A stretch of 19,061 nucleotides of DNA from Candidatus Aminicenantes bacterium UBA647 (lineage in GTDB: Bacteria > Acidobacteriota > Aminicenantia > UBA2199), in the NCBI GenBank assembly GCA_002299555.1, contig DBOL01000100.1:1133-20193 (forward strand). Direction: 5' to 3'. The position numbers and the translations under genes were made by a program. This document shows positions 8,126 through 16,327 of this stretch, in pieces; position 1 is the first letter of the stretch; the number at the start of each line of letters is the position of its first letter. Under the pieces are notes generated by a model. That model saw only the letters and a list, made by a program, of their open reading frames with translations. It had not been told where the DNA came from and ran no database searches.

Positions 8126-8149
8126 TTACATGATCATCAGAAAATTCAT
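8126..8149 (-). CDS. Met-rich leader peptide (7 codons: MNFLMIM)
   Basis: A seven-codon ORF, Met-Asn-Phe-Leu-Met-Ile-Met followed by TAA, lies between the SAM riboswitch and metY. AGGAGG (8161-8156) with a six-base spacer precedes the ATG, as good a ribosome binding site as any in the window. Three of seven codons are Met, directly in front of methionine biosynthesis genes, and the stop is followed after one base by a GC hairpin. This is the layout of classical amino-acid attenuator peptides (trpL, hisL). The AUG lies wholly in the 3' strand of riboswitch helix P1, and UCCU (8177-8174) can pair with AGGA of the ribosome binding site. Translation would thus be blocked when SAM is bound. Existence of the ORF is seen directly; its role is inferred. 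Confidence 0.72.
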   Translation of the reverse strand: MNFLMIM

Positions 8150-8266
8150 GATACGCCTCCTGAATACTATTTTAGGAATTAAATCCCAACCGGCTAACCA
8201 CCTTATCCTCAAAAGAACAGGTTGGTGAGGGTCTCGGAGAGCCGGACTCTAACCTCGTCTTCATAG
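8147..8266 (-). promoter_or_regulatory. SAM-I (S-box) riboswitch, variant
   Basis: On the minus strand the sequence aligns with the Thermoanaerobacter tengcongensis SAM-I aptamer as I recall it. UAUGAAGA (8265-8258) matches UAUCAAGA, including the SAM-contacting G (8259). GAG-U-CCGG-CUC-UCCGA-GACC fits the P2 hairpin with the same spacing. CCAACC and, on the other side of P3, GGUGGU match GCAACC and GGUGCC with a compensatory C-G for G-C swap, keeping the two adenines (8223, 8222) and U (8200) of the SAM pocket. The P2 loop CCGG (8245-8242) can form a full four-pair pseudoknot with CCGG (8193-8190) in J3/4. P1 is UAUGA with UCAUG (8265-8261 with 8151-8147), including one G-U pair. It sits about 23 bases after the predicted transcription start and upstream of metY, metX and metW, as expected for SAM feedback. 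Confidence 0.88.
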
Positions 8267-8295
8267 CTTTAAGGCTTTGAAGATCTTAAAATGTG

Positions 8296-8324
8296 AATCT
8301 AACAGATAAACAAATTTCAGTCAA
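8296..8324 (-). promoter_or_regulatory. promoter of the metY-metX-metW operon
   Basis: On the minus strand TTGACT (8324-8319), a 17-base spacer and TAGATT (8301-8296), with TG one base upstream of the -10 (extended -10). Transcription should start near 8289, about 23 bases ahead of the riboswitch. It lies in the 397-base gap between the GWxTD gene and metY, which is otherwise filled by the leader elements. No terminator hairpin is visible after the GWxTD gene stop, so readthrough into the leader is possible. Confidence 0.7.
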
Positions 8325-8374
8325 GTGTCAGATCCACTAAATAAACTCTTTGCTCGATTATTTTGAAATCAATA

Positions 8375-10489
8375 CTATTTTTTTGTTTTGGAATTGATCT
8401 CTTTCACAATTCTGTGTATTTTCGGTTGATTTTTATCAAGTCTCAGAGAAGCACCGAATGTCTTCAGCGCTTCATCATACTCATTCAGATTGAATAACGT
8501 AAATCCAAGGAGGTTAAGGACCCGTGGATCACTATTATAAACTTTATTAGCAGCGAGTAGTTCTGTAAGAGCATTCTCATAGTCCTTCATACCATAATGG
8601 GAAGTACCTTTAATAAAGTGATAATCAAGTTTATATTTGTCGCTATCCTTAATACTTTCCACTTTAAAAAGAACCTTTGTATAATCCCTGGTTTTGTTCA
8701 GGAGTCTTAAATACCTGATCTGACCTTCAATAAAGTCCGGTTTATCTTCAACACATTTTTCATACTGCAATAGACTCTCATCGATCATTTCCAAATTTTC
8801 ATACTGGATACCCAGAACATAATTAAAATAATATGTATTCTCCATTCTGGATTTTTTGAATGATTCGTTCGGATAGTTCATAGTAGACAGCGGGGAGACA
8901 GTAAACCTGTCAGCATTTGAGTCAATAAGTGATTTCTTGTGATCGTACAATTTAATAGAGAAAATGTAGTAATCAGAGTAAAGTCCCTTGTCAGAAACCT
9001 TTCCTGTAATATCCAGATTTGGACTATATGGTTGTGAATTTAGATTTATTATCTTTTTCTGCTTAAATTTCCGTCTCTCGTTCAACCCTGTGAGGAGGAT
9101 TTCCAGATATCCTTTTTCCCAGGTTTCTCTGCTTATATTGTAAGCCCCTACATAAAATAGAGGATTTGCTTTAAGTTTGAATGATTTCTCAGTATCAAAA
9201 TAAAATTTAGATCCATTTATATTATAAGGGAAGAAAAAATTCGGAGCCTGTGGTTCACTTTTATACGCCAATAGAGTCTCTGTCATAAAGGGCTCTGATC
9301 CAAATTCCGGGATGTTTATATCTTTATCAAAGTATGAAAATTGTTTACCTACAGTATTCTGAACATAAACTATGAGTTTGTAATCCCCCGCTACTATAGG
9401 AAAAGCATCATGTATCTCTACTCCCTTTTTTACATTCTGAACATCTTTATAAGAGATATAAAAATCAAAATTCTTTGTATATTGATATATGAACTTGTCA
9501 CCCTTCTTCAAACTTACAGTTAATTTGAAATTGTAAAAATATTGTTCACTCTTCTCAACATAGCCTAGCGATATTGTCTTAGGCTTTATAGAGATATTCA
9601 GAAAATTAAATCCGAACCTCTTATGTCTCTGAATCAGAATTTTATTTGAATTCTCAATATAGTTGATCGAAGAATCAATATCAACAAAACCTTTATAATC
9701 CATAAAATTTGTTGCATAGGATGCATTAATATGCCTTTTTGGTGAATCATATATATTAGAGAGGATAACATTCGATCTGAGAGAACCAGATAATCCTGCA
9801 TCGGAATCATTAGGTATCATTGATATTGACGGTTCAGCAAGACCTGCAGCAAGTTCTCTTATTTTTTGAACATATTGGGAAGCATCACCAGAGAGATCAA
9901 TAGGATCCCATTGGATCAACAGGTCGTGAGGCCCCTGCTGTGCAGGGTTATACAATTTCCACTCTGTTGTATTTCTGGGCTTATAGAACATAACGGTAAA
10001 AAATGTGGGAAGCCTGAGACTTTTATCCCCATAATAATACCAGACCTGTGCAGGATAAAGTCCCGGTTTACTATCATATCTGTCAATTGATGAAGCTTTG
10101 CCCAGGATCATATAGAATTTACCCATATCTGTCATCCATCCGGGTTTTGATGAACCCTTCTTGAACTCTCTGTTAACATACCTGAATCTGTTTGCAATTT
10201 CTGTTCTATATTCATTTTGAGGTGTACCCGGTGATGGATCTCTCTGAGTCCAGAAAGATTTAATAAAAAGGTCTCTATCCCTTTCGTTGGTCAGAATATA
10301 AAAAACGTTTCTTTCTTCATCTGATGATATGTATTTAACCATATCCATCCATCTTTTGTGCCGTGATGGAAGTTGCTTATATATTTTCCTCTTCTCTTTG
10401 CCGGATATCTTGAATTTCTTCTGTTTGGGAACCAGTGTGAGCTGAGGTAAAAGTAATATTAAAAATAGTATCAATAGTCTTTTTTTCAT
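8375..10489 (-). CDS. exported GWxTD domain protein with C-terminal TPR repeats
   Basis: A 704-residue protein with a signal peptide (MKKRLLILFLILLL, then LTLVP; no lipobox Cys). Residues about 35-190 form a GWxTD domain: LPSRHKRWMDMVKYIS, DRDLFIKSFWTQRDPSPGTP (71-90) and the signature PGWMTDMGKFYMILG, with Gly117, Trp118, Thr120 and Asp121. The middle (about 200-540) is rich in beta-strands and resembles extracytoplasmic immunoglobulin-like regions. The C-terminal 150 residues contain TPR-like helices (YENALTELLAANKVYNSDPR and NEYDEALKTFGASLRLDKNQ). GWxTD proteins are widespread but not functionally defined; a periplasmic scaffold role is a guess. The ATG at 10489 has no Shine-Dalgarno site and sits about where its own promoter should start transcription, suggesting a leaderless mRNA. 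It follows mpl by 42 bases on the same strand. Confidence 0.9.
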   Translation of the reverse strand: MKKRLLILFLILLLPQLTLVPKQKKFKISGKEKRKIYKQLPSRHKRWMDMVKYISSDEERNVFYILTNERDRDLFIKSFWTQRDPSPGTPQNEYRTEIANRFRYVNREFKKGSSKPGWMTDMGKFYMILGKASSIDRYDSKPGLYPAQVWYYYGDKSLRLPTFFTVMFYKPRNTTEWKLYNPAQQGPHDLLIQWDPIDLSGDASQYVQKIRELAAGLAEPSISMIPNDSDAGLSGSLRSNVILSNIYDSPKRHINASYATNFMDYKGFVDIDSSINYIENSNKILIQRHKRFGFNFLNISIKPKTISLGYVEKSEQYFYNFKLTVSLKKGDKFIYQYTKNFDFYISYKDVQNVKKGVEIHDAFPIVAGDYKLIVYVQNTVGKQFSYFDKDINIPEFGSEPFMTETLLAYKSEPQAPNFFFPYNINGSKFYFDTEKSFKLKANPLFYVGAYNISRETWEKGYLEILLTGLNERRKFKQKKIINLNSQPYSPNLDITGKVSDKGLYSDYYIFSIKLYDHKKSLIDSNADRFTVSPLSTMNYPNESFKKSRMENTYYFNYVLGIQYENLEMIDESLLQYEKCVEDKPDFIEGQIRYLRLLNKTRDYTKVLFKVESIKDSDKYKLDYHFIKGTSHYGMKDYENALTELLAANKVYNSDPRVLNLLGFTLFNLNEYDEALKTFGASLRLDKNQPKIHRIVKEINSKTKK

Positions 10490-10495
10490 TGCAAA

Positions 10496-10524
10496 ATTCT
10501 ATATTATCTAAGGGTGAAAGTCAA
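10496..10524 (-). promoter_or_regulatory. promoter of the GWxTD gene
   Basis: On the minus strand TTGACT (10524-10519), exactly 17 bases, then TAGAAT (10501-10496), five of six positions in each box. The expected start, six to seven bases downstream, falls at 10489-10490, which is the first base of the start codon. It lies wholly in the 42-base mpl-GWxTD gap. Confidence 0.65.
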
Positions 10525-10531
10525 TTGAAGT

Positions 10532-11917
10532 CTATCGGAACATTTCCCCTGCCTTCAATGGCAAAGATCCAAAATTTCCGTTTGATAGTATGACAATTAC
10601 CCTACTCTCTTTAAGACTGATATTATTCAGGAAAGTTTCAAATTCAGATATTTTTTTTGATGCGCTTCCACTCTTCCCGTTATTTCTGATCGTTTTTACA
10701 AGTTTCTCAATATCGATCCGGTCCTCTTCCTTTATTTTACCTAACCGTTCCGGAAGTCTGATCATGACCTCATCTGCGATCGATAGAGATGAAGCAAGCT
10801 TTTCTTCGAAATATTTATTCTTAAGACTCCAGCTTGCCGGTTCGAACAATGCTGTCAGTTTCCTGTCAGGATAAAGTTCCTTAAGGCTTGTTAATACTTC
10901 GGCTATAGATGTGGGATGATGGGCAAAATCCTCATAGATTACTGAATTACCCTTTGTTCCTATTTTTCTCAGTCTCCTTTCAACTCCGTTGAACCCCTCT
11001 ACTGCTTCTCTGATGGTCTGACCCGAGATCCCCATATGGAGGCCTGTAATAATTCCTGCAGTAAGGTTATGAATATTATATTTTCCGGGCAAACTTGTCC
11101 TAAAGTGTAATTTATTTCCTTTTACCTTCAGCGTAAATTCGAACCCCTCTGATTCAGCTTTTATATCCCCTATCAGATAATCTGCAGATCCTGAACCATA
11201 TGTAATTACAGGTGAAATACTCCCATCGACAACATCTGTATTCATCTGGAAGTCGGTGTTGGATATTATCACACCATTGGAGGGCACCTGATTTACAAGA
11301 TTCCTGAATGCATTTTTGTATTCTCTTTCGGTTTTAAAAAAATCGAGATGATCATATTCGATCGAGGACAGGATGAGAATATCCGGGAAATATTTCAGAA
11401 ATTTTGATGACCTGTCAAAAAATGATGTCTCATATTCATCGCCCTCGGAGATAAAACAACTTCCTTCACCCGCAGAATAGTTTGAATTCAGATCCACCGG
11501 CTTCCCCCCGATAAAATACCCGGGAGCGACACCACCCTTGGTAAACAAATATGCAAGAAATGAACTTATTGTTGTTTTCCCATGTGTCCCGGATGCGACA
11601 ATGGAAACACTATCTTTAATGAAAAATATCTTAAGGGCTTCAGCCATCGAGTAAAATTTGATCTTATTGTTCAGAATAAATTCCGCTTCCGGATTTCCTC
11701 TGGAAATAATATTTCCTACAACACAGAAATCCACATTATCCGGAATGTTTTTTTCAGAAAATCCCTCAAAAATATTTACTCCCATCCTTTTCAATATAGG
11801 GCCGACAGGTGGATAGAAAGCAATGTCTGATCCGTAAACTTCAAACCCTTTTTCTTTAAATAATCCTGCAAGGGAACTCATTCCGGTACCTGCAATTCCA
11901 CTCAAAAAAATTTTCAT
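10532..11917 (-). CDS. mpl: UDP-N-acetylmuramate:L-Ala-gamma-D-Glu-meso-DAP ligase
   Basis: A 461-residue Mur ligase (E. coli Mpl is 457) that joins recycled murein tripeptide to UDP-MurNAc in the cytoplasm. The N-terminal Rossmann motif GIAGTGMSSLAGL (7-19) is followed by VVGNIISRGNPEAE (66-79), a signature separating Mpl from MurC. The ATP loop is ASGTHGKTT (108-116); ISEGDEYETSFFDRSSKFLKY (156-176) is also typical of Mpl, as is the YEDFAHHPTSI block near residue 315. The ATG overlaps the ldcA stop by one base (TGATG), so it is translationally coupled. LdcA makes the tripeptide from tetrapeptide and Mpl reuses it, so the two adjacent genes form a recycling unit and imply meso-DAP murein. 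Confidence 0.94.
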   Translation of the reverse strand: MKIFLSGIAGTGMSSLAGLFKEKGFEVYGSDIAFYPPVGPILKRMGVNIFEGFSEKNIPDNVDFCVVGNIISRGNPEAEFILNNKIKFYSMAEALKIFFIKDSVSIVASGTHGKTTISSFLAYLFTKGGVAPGYFIGGKPVDLNSNYSAGEGSCFISEGDEYETSFFDRSSKFLKYFPDILILSSIEYDHLDFFKTEREYKNAFRNLVNQVPSNGVIISNTDFQMNTDVVDGSISPVITYGSGSADYLIGDIKAESEGFEFTLKVKGNKLHFRTSLPGKYNIHNLTAGIITGLHMGISGQTIREAVEGFNGVERRLRKIGTKGNSVIYEDFAHHPTSIAEVLTSLKELYPDRKLTALFEPASWSLKNKYFEEKLASSLSIADEVMIRLPERLGKIKEEDRIDIEKLVKTIRNNGKSGSASKKISEFETFLNNISLKESRVIVILSNGNFGSLPLKAGEMFR

Positions 11918-12819
11918 CAGATCACCCCTTTCTCACTGATACTGATCCCCCCGAATTCAGAGGTGTCGATCTTTATCTTTATCCCCAGCGGAAGTGTTTT
12001 TGTAAAAGAGGAGTGACCGAAAGGCATATCATATAACACCGGATAATCAAATGGATCAAAATATTTTGAAATTGAAGAGTAAAACATCGATCTCTCTTGC
12101 TCATCTTTGAAACATCCCGGGAACTCCCCGAAAATGATCCCTTTTATTCCTGAGAAAAATCCGTACTCTGATAGTTGCCACAACATCCTGTCAAGGCGAA
12201 ACGGTCTCTCATTTATATCCTCAAGTAAAACTATCCTCTCTTTCGTCTCCGGGAAATACCCCGTTCCGCAAAGCGATGCAAGATTTGAGAGGCATCCACC
12301 TGTAACGATCTTCTCCACCCGTCCATCACGCAGAACTTTTCCGTTGATCTTCAATTCAGTATAATTTCCGCTCAAAACAGAGATCAGATTCTCTCTGTCA
12401 TATTTCCTGTCAGCAATTGCTGAATACGCCATCGGACCATAAAAAACAGGAATATTTGTAAGATCCATTATCCTCCATAAAAGGAAACTGACGTCAGAGG
12501 ATCCGATAATTATCCGTGGCTTCATCTCTGCAATTTTATTAATCTTGTCGAGTATCAGATTTGAGCCATATCCACCCCTTGCCGCCCAGATCGCTTTTAT
12601 CCCGTCATCCCCCATTAACTCCTCTATATCCCTGACGATCTCATCAGCAGGCTTGCCGGTATATCCAAAATCTGCCAGGATATTATCAACTTCAACAGGT
12701 ATAAAACCCATATCTTTTATCTCATCCAGCCCTCTTAACCGATACGCCTGTTTGACTGGTGATGAGGGGAGAAATATACCTACTTTATCACCCTTAAATA
12801 TCTTTCCCGGCTTATCCAA
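11917..12819 (-). CDS. ldcA: murein LD-carboxypeptidase (S66 family)
   Basis: A 300-residue cytoplasmic serine peptidase that removes the terminal D-Ala from recycled murein tetrapeptides. VGIFLPSSPV (13-22) is the usual N-terminal block. The catalytic triad is Ser108 in IIGSSDVS, Glu200 in IVLLEDINERPFRLDRML and His269 in MPFGHS, spaced as in Pseudomonas LdcA. I place the start at a TTG at 12819, preceded by AAGGTG at six bases; this gives the family-typical beginning with the lysine/glycine/aspartate stretch near residue 10 and an eight-base overlap with the kinase stop, like that of metX and metW. Longer starts (ATG 12840, ATG 12918) would add residues read inside the kinase gene. MccF-type self-immunity peptidases share the fold, but the mpl neighbour supports LdcA. 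Confidence 0.9.
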   Translation of the reverse strand: MDKPGKIFKGDKVGIFLPSSPVKQAYRLRGLDEIKDMGFIPVEVDNILADFGYTGKPADEIVRDIEELMGDDGIKAIWAARGGYGSNLILDKINKIAEMKPRIIIGSSDVSFLLWRIMDLTNIPVFYGPMAYSAIADRKYDRENLISVLSGNYTELKINGKVLRDGRVEKIVTGGCLSNLASLCGTGYFPETKERIVLLEDINERPFRLDRMLWQLSEYGFFSGIKGIIFGEFPGCFKDEQERSMFYSSISKYFDPFDYPVLYDMPFGHSSFTKTLPLGIKIKIDTSEFGGISISEKGVI

Positions 12820-15800
12820 TATTATCACCTTCGTTATCATTGTTAACCGGCATAGAAATATTAACAATAGTTCCGGAAGTACTGCTATCAAATGTAATGG
12901 ATCCTTTATGAAGATCAATTATCCTTTTCACAATAAATAGTCCCAACCCGGTGCCGGTAGATTTAGTCGAAAAATCCTCATCAAACAGTTTTTTAAATAC
13001 CTGCCCGTCAATTCCCGAGCCGCTATCTTTCAGGCGGATATCGATCATGTTATCATTGTATCCAAGGGATAGAAGTATCTCCCCCTGGCTGCCCTTTATT
13101 GATTCTACAGAATTTGTGAGCAAATTTTTCAAAACCTGTGTGATTTTGATCTTATCAAGTCTTACTTCCGGAATCTTTTCTTCAGATTCAAAAACAAAAT
13201 TGATATTCTTATATATCTGTCTCAGTTTAAATATTTCATTTCTGCAAAGATCTCCAATATCAAATTTGCTTACATCTATTTTATCCAGATTAGATATATC
13301 GAGAAATCCGAATGAAATATTTCTAAGATGATCTGTTTCATCAATTATATATTTTATCGATTCAGTGATCAGATCTTCATAGTTTTCCCTCTTGTCCTCC
13401 AGAGATCTTAATATCTGTTCCGCCGAGAGTTTTATCGGAGTTAAAGGATTTTTCACTTCATGTGCTATCCATCTACTAAGTTTAATAAGGGTCTTCATCC
13501 TCGCAATATCGGAAATGTTTTTTTTCTGTTCACGAATTCCGGTTACCATTGAGTTAAATCCCCTGAAAAGGTTTTTTATCTCTGTCTCTCCCGGAATTTC
13601 AGCTATCTCCTCCAGTTCTCCCAACCCTACTTTGGACATCTTATTGTTAAGTATATTGATCGGAAAGAGTATCTTTCTCCTGAACAGGAAAGCAAGCAAT
13701 ATTCCACCCACCGTAAGAATAAAGAAAAGATTCACTATGAAGTTTGAGAAAAGCTCAGGACGGGTAAGGATATCCTGACCTATTCCCGAGAAATCCAGTC
13801 TCACAATATAATTTGAGATATTAAAAAATATACGTGATGAATCTCCGCGTCGATCTATAAAGAATTTTTCACTATCCTCAAGTAGTGAAGGTACTTTGGA
13901 ACTTATTAGAACCGGTATCTCTGAATTTAAGATCTTATTATAATTTGAAGTATCCTGCAGTCTGTTATTCTGATAGATCGTAACATCAGTATTCAGTATT
14001 TTTGAAAGGAAAAAGAGATGGTCCCTTTCGAGATTTGGATTCTTCTGAATAATATCACTTATGATGTTATATGCAACTCCACCATTATTATAGATCTCTC
14101 TTCTTAACTCAATCTCTTTATTCCGCTTATTGAATTGAATTAAGAACAGAGAAAATGTTATTGCAGAAAAAAGTGATATTAAAATGAGGATCGCAAAAAC
14201 CTTGAATGAAAATGTTTTTAAAAAATTCTTCAGTTCGGAATTAAAAGTTCTTCTAAAATTGATCAATCCATTTAACACTATAAGAAAAAGAAATATTTTA
14301 ATTATATTTGCTGATATCTCACTGAAAGATGTCCTGGGGAAGAACACAATAAGGGTATCTTCATTGTTATCAAACATATACCCGCGGAATTTAGTATCCA
14401 TAAAATCAAATTCTATCCAGTTCTCTCCATCATTTGTTTTTCTGTTAAGATTCCTTATGTCGATATTGGAGGGATTTTCGATAACCTGCATCTTGCTGTT
14501 TAGTTTGATATAACTTATATCATCACCTTTTATCCGATGATCAAGTGTAAAAATATTACTCTCCGGATGATCCCTGGCTATCAAATCAGAACTATTTATC
14601 ACCTGAATAATTATTTTCCCGAGATATTCATACCCGTCAAAAACATTGATAGATGCAACGGCTACTGAGATCGTTCTGCCGAAATATTCAGCTTTAAATT
14701 CATCTATCATCCAGAACGGGAACATATTTTCTGCTGTTACAGTGAGGTAAGGTATCCTGTATGAAAAAGAACTCAGGATCTCTCTGTCCGAAGATATTAC
14801 ATAAATTCCGGAAGAGATATTTTCTTTAAGGGCAATGCTCCTCCTCCAGACTTTTTCAAGTTCTGCATTTTTGTCACCATTAAAATATTCAGATAAATTC
14901 TCATTCCTCTCATGAATATTGTGTATTAACTCCCTTGATATGAATTTTGCATAATTATTCTGATTTGAAAATATATTTTTAAGGCTTGTGCTGGTGAATT
15001 TCTTTTTTTCTGATTCTGAGAATGCAAATACCATTAAAAAAAGAGCTATTGAGATCGTAAGTATCTTTACCGTTTCCAATAAGAGATTGTTTTTATAAAA
15101 GAGATTCAGGATCAGTGATAAAGACAGGATCAAAGGTACAATGTAAGGTATTCCAAGAAAGAAACCAATAAAAAATACGGACAATACATTAATAGAAATA
15201 AAAAATAGTATCAAAGATCCTTTGCCGACAGTTTTAGTTAAATTGAGGATCTTGAATGGAATACTGAAAAGTATGAACATGGATAGAACAGATATCAGAT
15301 AATTGACTTCCATACTGAAGTGCATATAAGAGAAGTTCACAGACCTTATAAGAATTGTTGACATCCCCATAGATACGATCATTGAAGAGATGCTGAATAC
15401 TTCAAGCAACCATTCATTTGTTATTTTTGAGGCTGCAAAAGTAAGAATCAAATAGCTGAGAATTGAGAAATACAAAAATATAAAAACAGAACGTATCTCA
15501 AAACCAAAAACAATCAAATATAAAGAATCATCCGAATAAAGATGGAGAAGTATGAACAAAGATACAATGAAAACCAGAATACCAGAAGATCTGATCAATT
15601 TCATCCTGGCAGGAACAAAGATCACAAAGACAATTAACAGAAGAAGGTAGATCAAAAGAAATTTCTTTCCGGAGGCTATCTTCCAATGAGCAAAATAATC
15701 TTCAGTAGAGAACTTAATGATCAGATAAATCTGATCATTTGCGTTCTCAGACAGATGATAAATGTAGAATGCATCAATATTGTCATCATATTGTACCCTG

Positions 15801-16327
15801 CTCTCATTTTCCATGGAAGGATCATTGTAAAATTTTGTGTCCTCCGAAATAAAAGGAAATTTGAGTTTTATATCTCCGAAAGTATCTGAGGAAGCTTTGT
15901 ATTTTTTTATGAAATAGGTGTTCTCTTCAAATTTTTCAGTAAAATAGAGGTAATCCTCTTTCTTGATGAACTTCCATTCACCCGATCCTATATTCGGTAA
16001 TTTGAAATAGAAAACCTCTCCAAAATAAGATTCAATAACCCCATCCTTAACGATAACGATTGATTCATCGACAAGCATCTCATCATGCCTTAAAACACTT
16101 ACACGATACCTTTTGTATAGATCTGTTGCTCTGGACCTCAATTCATCAATGTCTTCCCCTATCCTTGTTTCATACTCATCGATCCTGTTCCGGATCCCGG
16201 CGCTGACTTCATTCAATTCCGGAAGATCATTAGTGCGAATAATAAAGAAAAATGGTAGTAACAGAATTAAGAGCAGGATAAGATATCCTGCTAAAGTCTT
16301 ATTCCTCTCAGATAATATAAGGTCCAT
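12812..16327 (-). CDS. very large NtrY-type membrane sensor histidine kinase
   Basis: A 1171-residue kinase. A first membrane helix (12-30) is followed by an extracytoplasmic domain (31-220), a cluster of about eight hydrophobic segments between 222 and 436, a second soluble domain (440-670), helices near 674-690 and 706-730, a third extracytoplasmic domain (731-860), a helix (863-882), a HAMP region (883-935), HisKA and HATPase. The phospho-acceptor is His956 in SRWIAHEVKNPLTPIKLSAEQI, the NtrY-type H box. The N box has Asn1072 (LLTNSVESI), G1 is DSGSGI (1101-1106) and G2 is GTGLGLFIVK (1125-1134). No response regulator gene is in the window. The ATG at 16327 lies 37 bases inside the upstream gene, with no alternative start after it; the gene overlaps ldcA by eight bases. 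A signal linked to cell wall is suggested only by neighbours. Confidence 0.9.
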   Translation of the reverse strand: MDLILSERNKTLAGYLILLLILLLPFFFIIRTNDLPELNEVSAGIRNRIDEYETRIGEDIDELRSRATDLYKRYRVSVLRHDEMLVDESIVIVKDGVIESYFGEVFYFKLPNIGSGEWKFIKKEDYLYFTEKFEENTYFIKKYKASSDTFGDIKLKFPFISEDTKFYNDPSMENESRVQYDDNIDAFYIYHLSENANDQIYLIIKFSTEDYFAHWKIASGKKFLLIYLLLLIVFVIFVPARMKLIRSSGILVFIVSLFILLHLYSDDSLYLIVFGFEIRSVFIFLYFSILSYLILTFAASKITNEWLLEVFSISSMIVSMGMSTILIRSVNFSYMHFSMEVNYLISVLSMFILFSIPFKILNLTKTVGKGSLILFFISINVLSVFFIGFFLGIPYIVPLILSLSLILNLFYKNNLLLETVKILTISIALFLMVFAFSESEKKKFTSTSLKNIFSNQNNYAKFISRELIHNIHERNENLSEYFNGDKNAELEKVWRRSIALKENISSGIYVISSDREILSSFSYRIPYLTVTAENMFPFWMIDEFKAEYFGRTISVAVASINVFDGYEYLGKIIIQVINSSDLIARDHPESNIFTLDHRIKGDDISYIKLNSKMQVIENPSNIDIRNLNRKTNDGENWIEFDFMDTKFRGYMFDNNEDTLIVFFPRTSFSEISANIIKIFLFLIVLNGLINFRRTFNSELKNFLKTFSFKVFAILILISLFSAITFSLFLIQFNKRNKEIELRREIYNNGGVAYNIISDIIQKNPNLERDHLFFLSKILNTDVTIYQNNRLQDTSNYNKILNSEIPVLISSKVPSLLEDSEKFFIDRRGDSSRIFFNISNYIVRLDFSGIGQDILTRPELFSNFIVNLFFILTVGGILLAFLFRRKILFPINILNNKMSKVGLGELEEIAEIPGETEIKNLFRGFNSMVTGIREQKKNISDIARMKTLIKLSRWIAHEVKNPLTPIKLSAEQILRSLEDKRENYEDLITESIKYIIDETDHLRNISFGFLDISNLDKIDVSKFDIGDLCRNEIFKLRQIYKNINFVFESEEKIPEVRLDKIKITQVLKNLLTNSVESIKGSQGEILLSLGYNDNMIDIRLKDSGSGIDGQVFKKLFDEDFSTKSTGTGLGLFIVKRIIDLHKGSITFDSSTSGTIVNISMPVNNDNEGDNIG

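Noticed and set aside
8147..8266. Cobalamin or TPP riboswitch reading of the leader.
   Set aside because: Neither the B12 box nor the TPP core (GAACCTGA/GCGTAGGGA) is present, while an end-to-end SAM-I alignment with matching spacing is.
12545..12940. Antisense open frames of 60-150 codons across ldcA, the kinase, mpl and prc.
   Set aside because: They lack ribosome binding sites and recognisable motifs and lie fully opposite well-supported genes.
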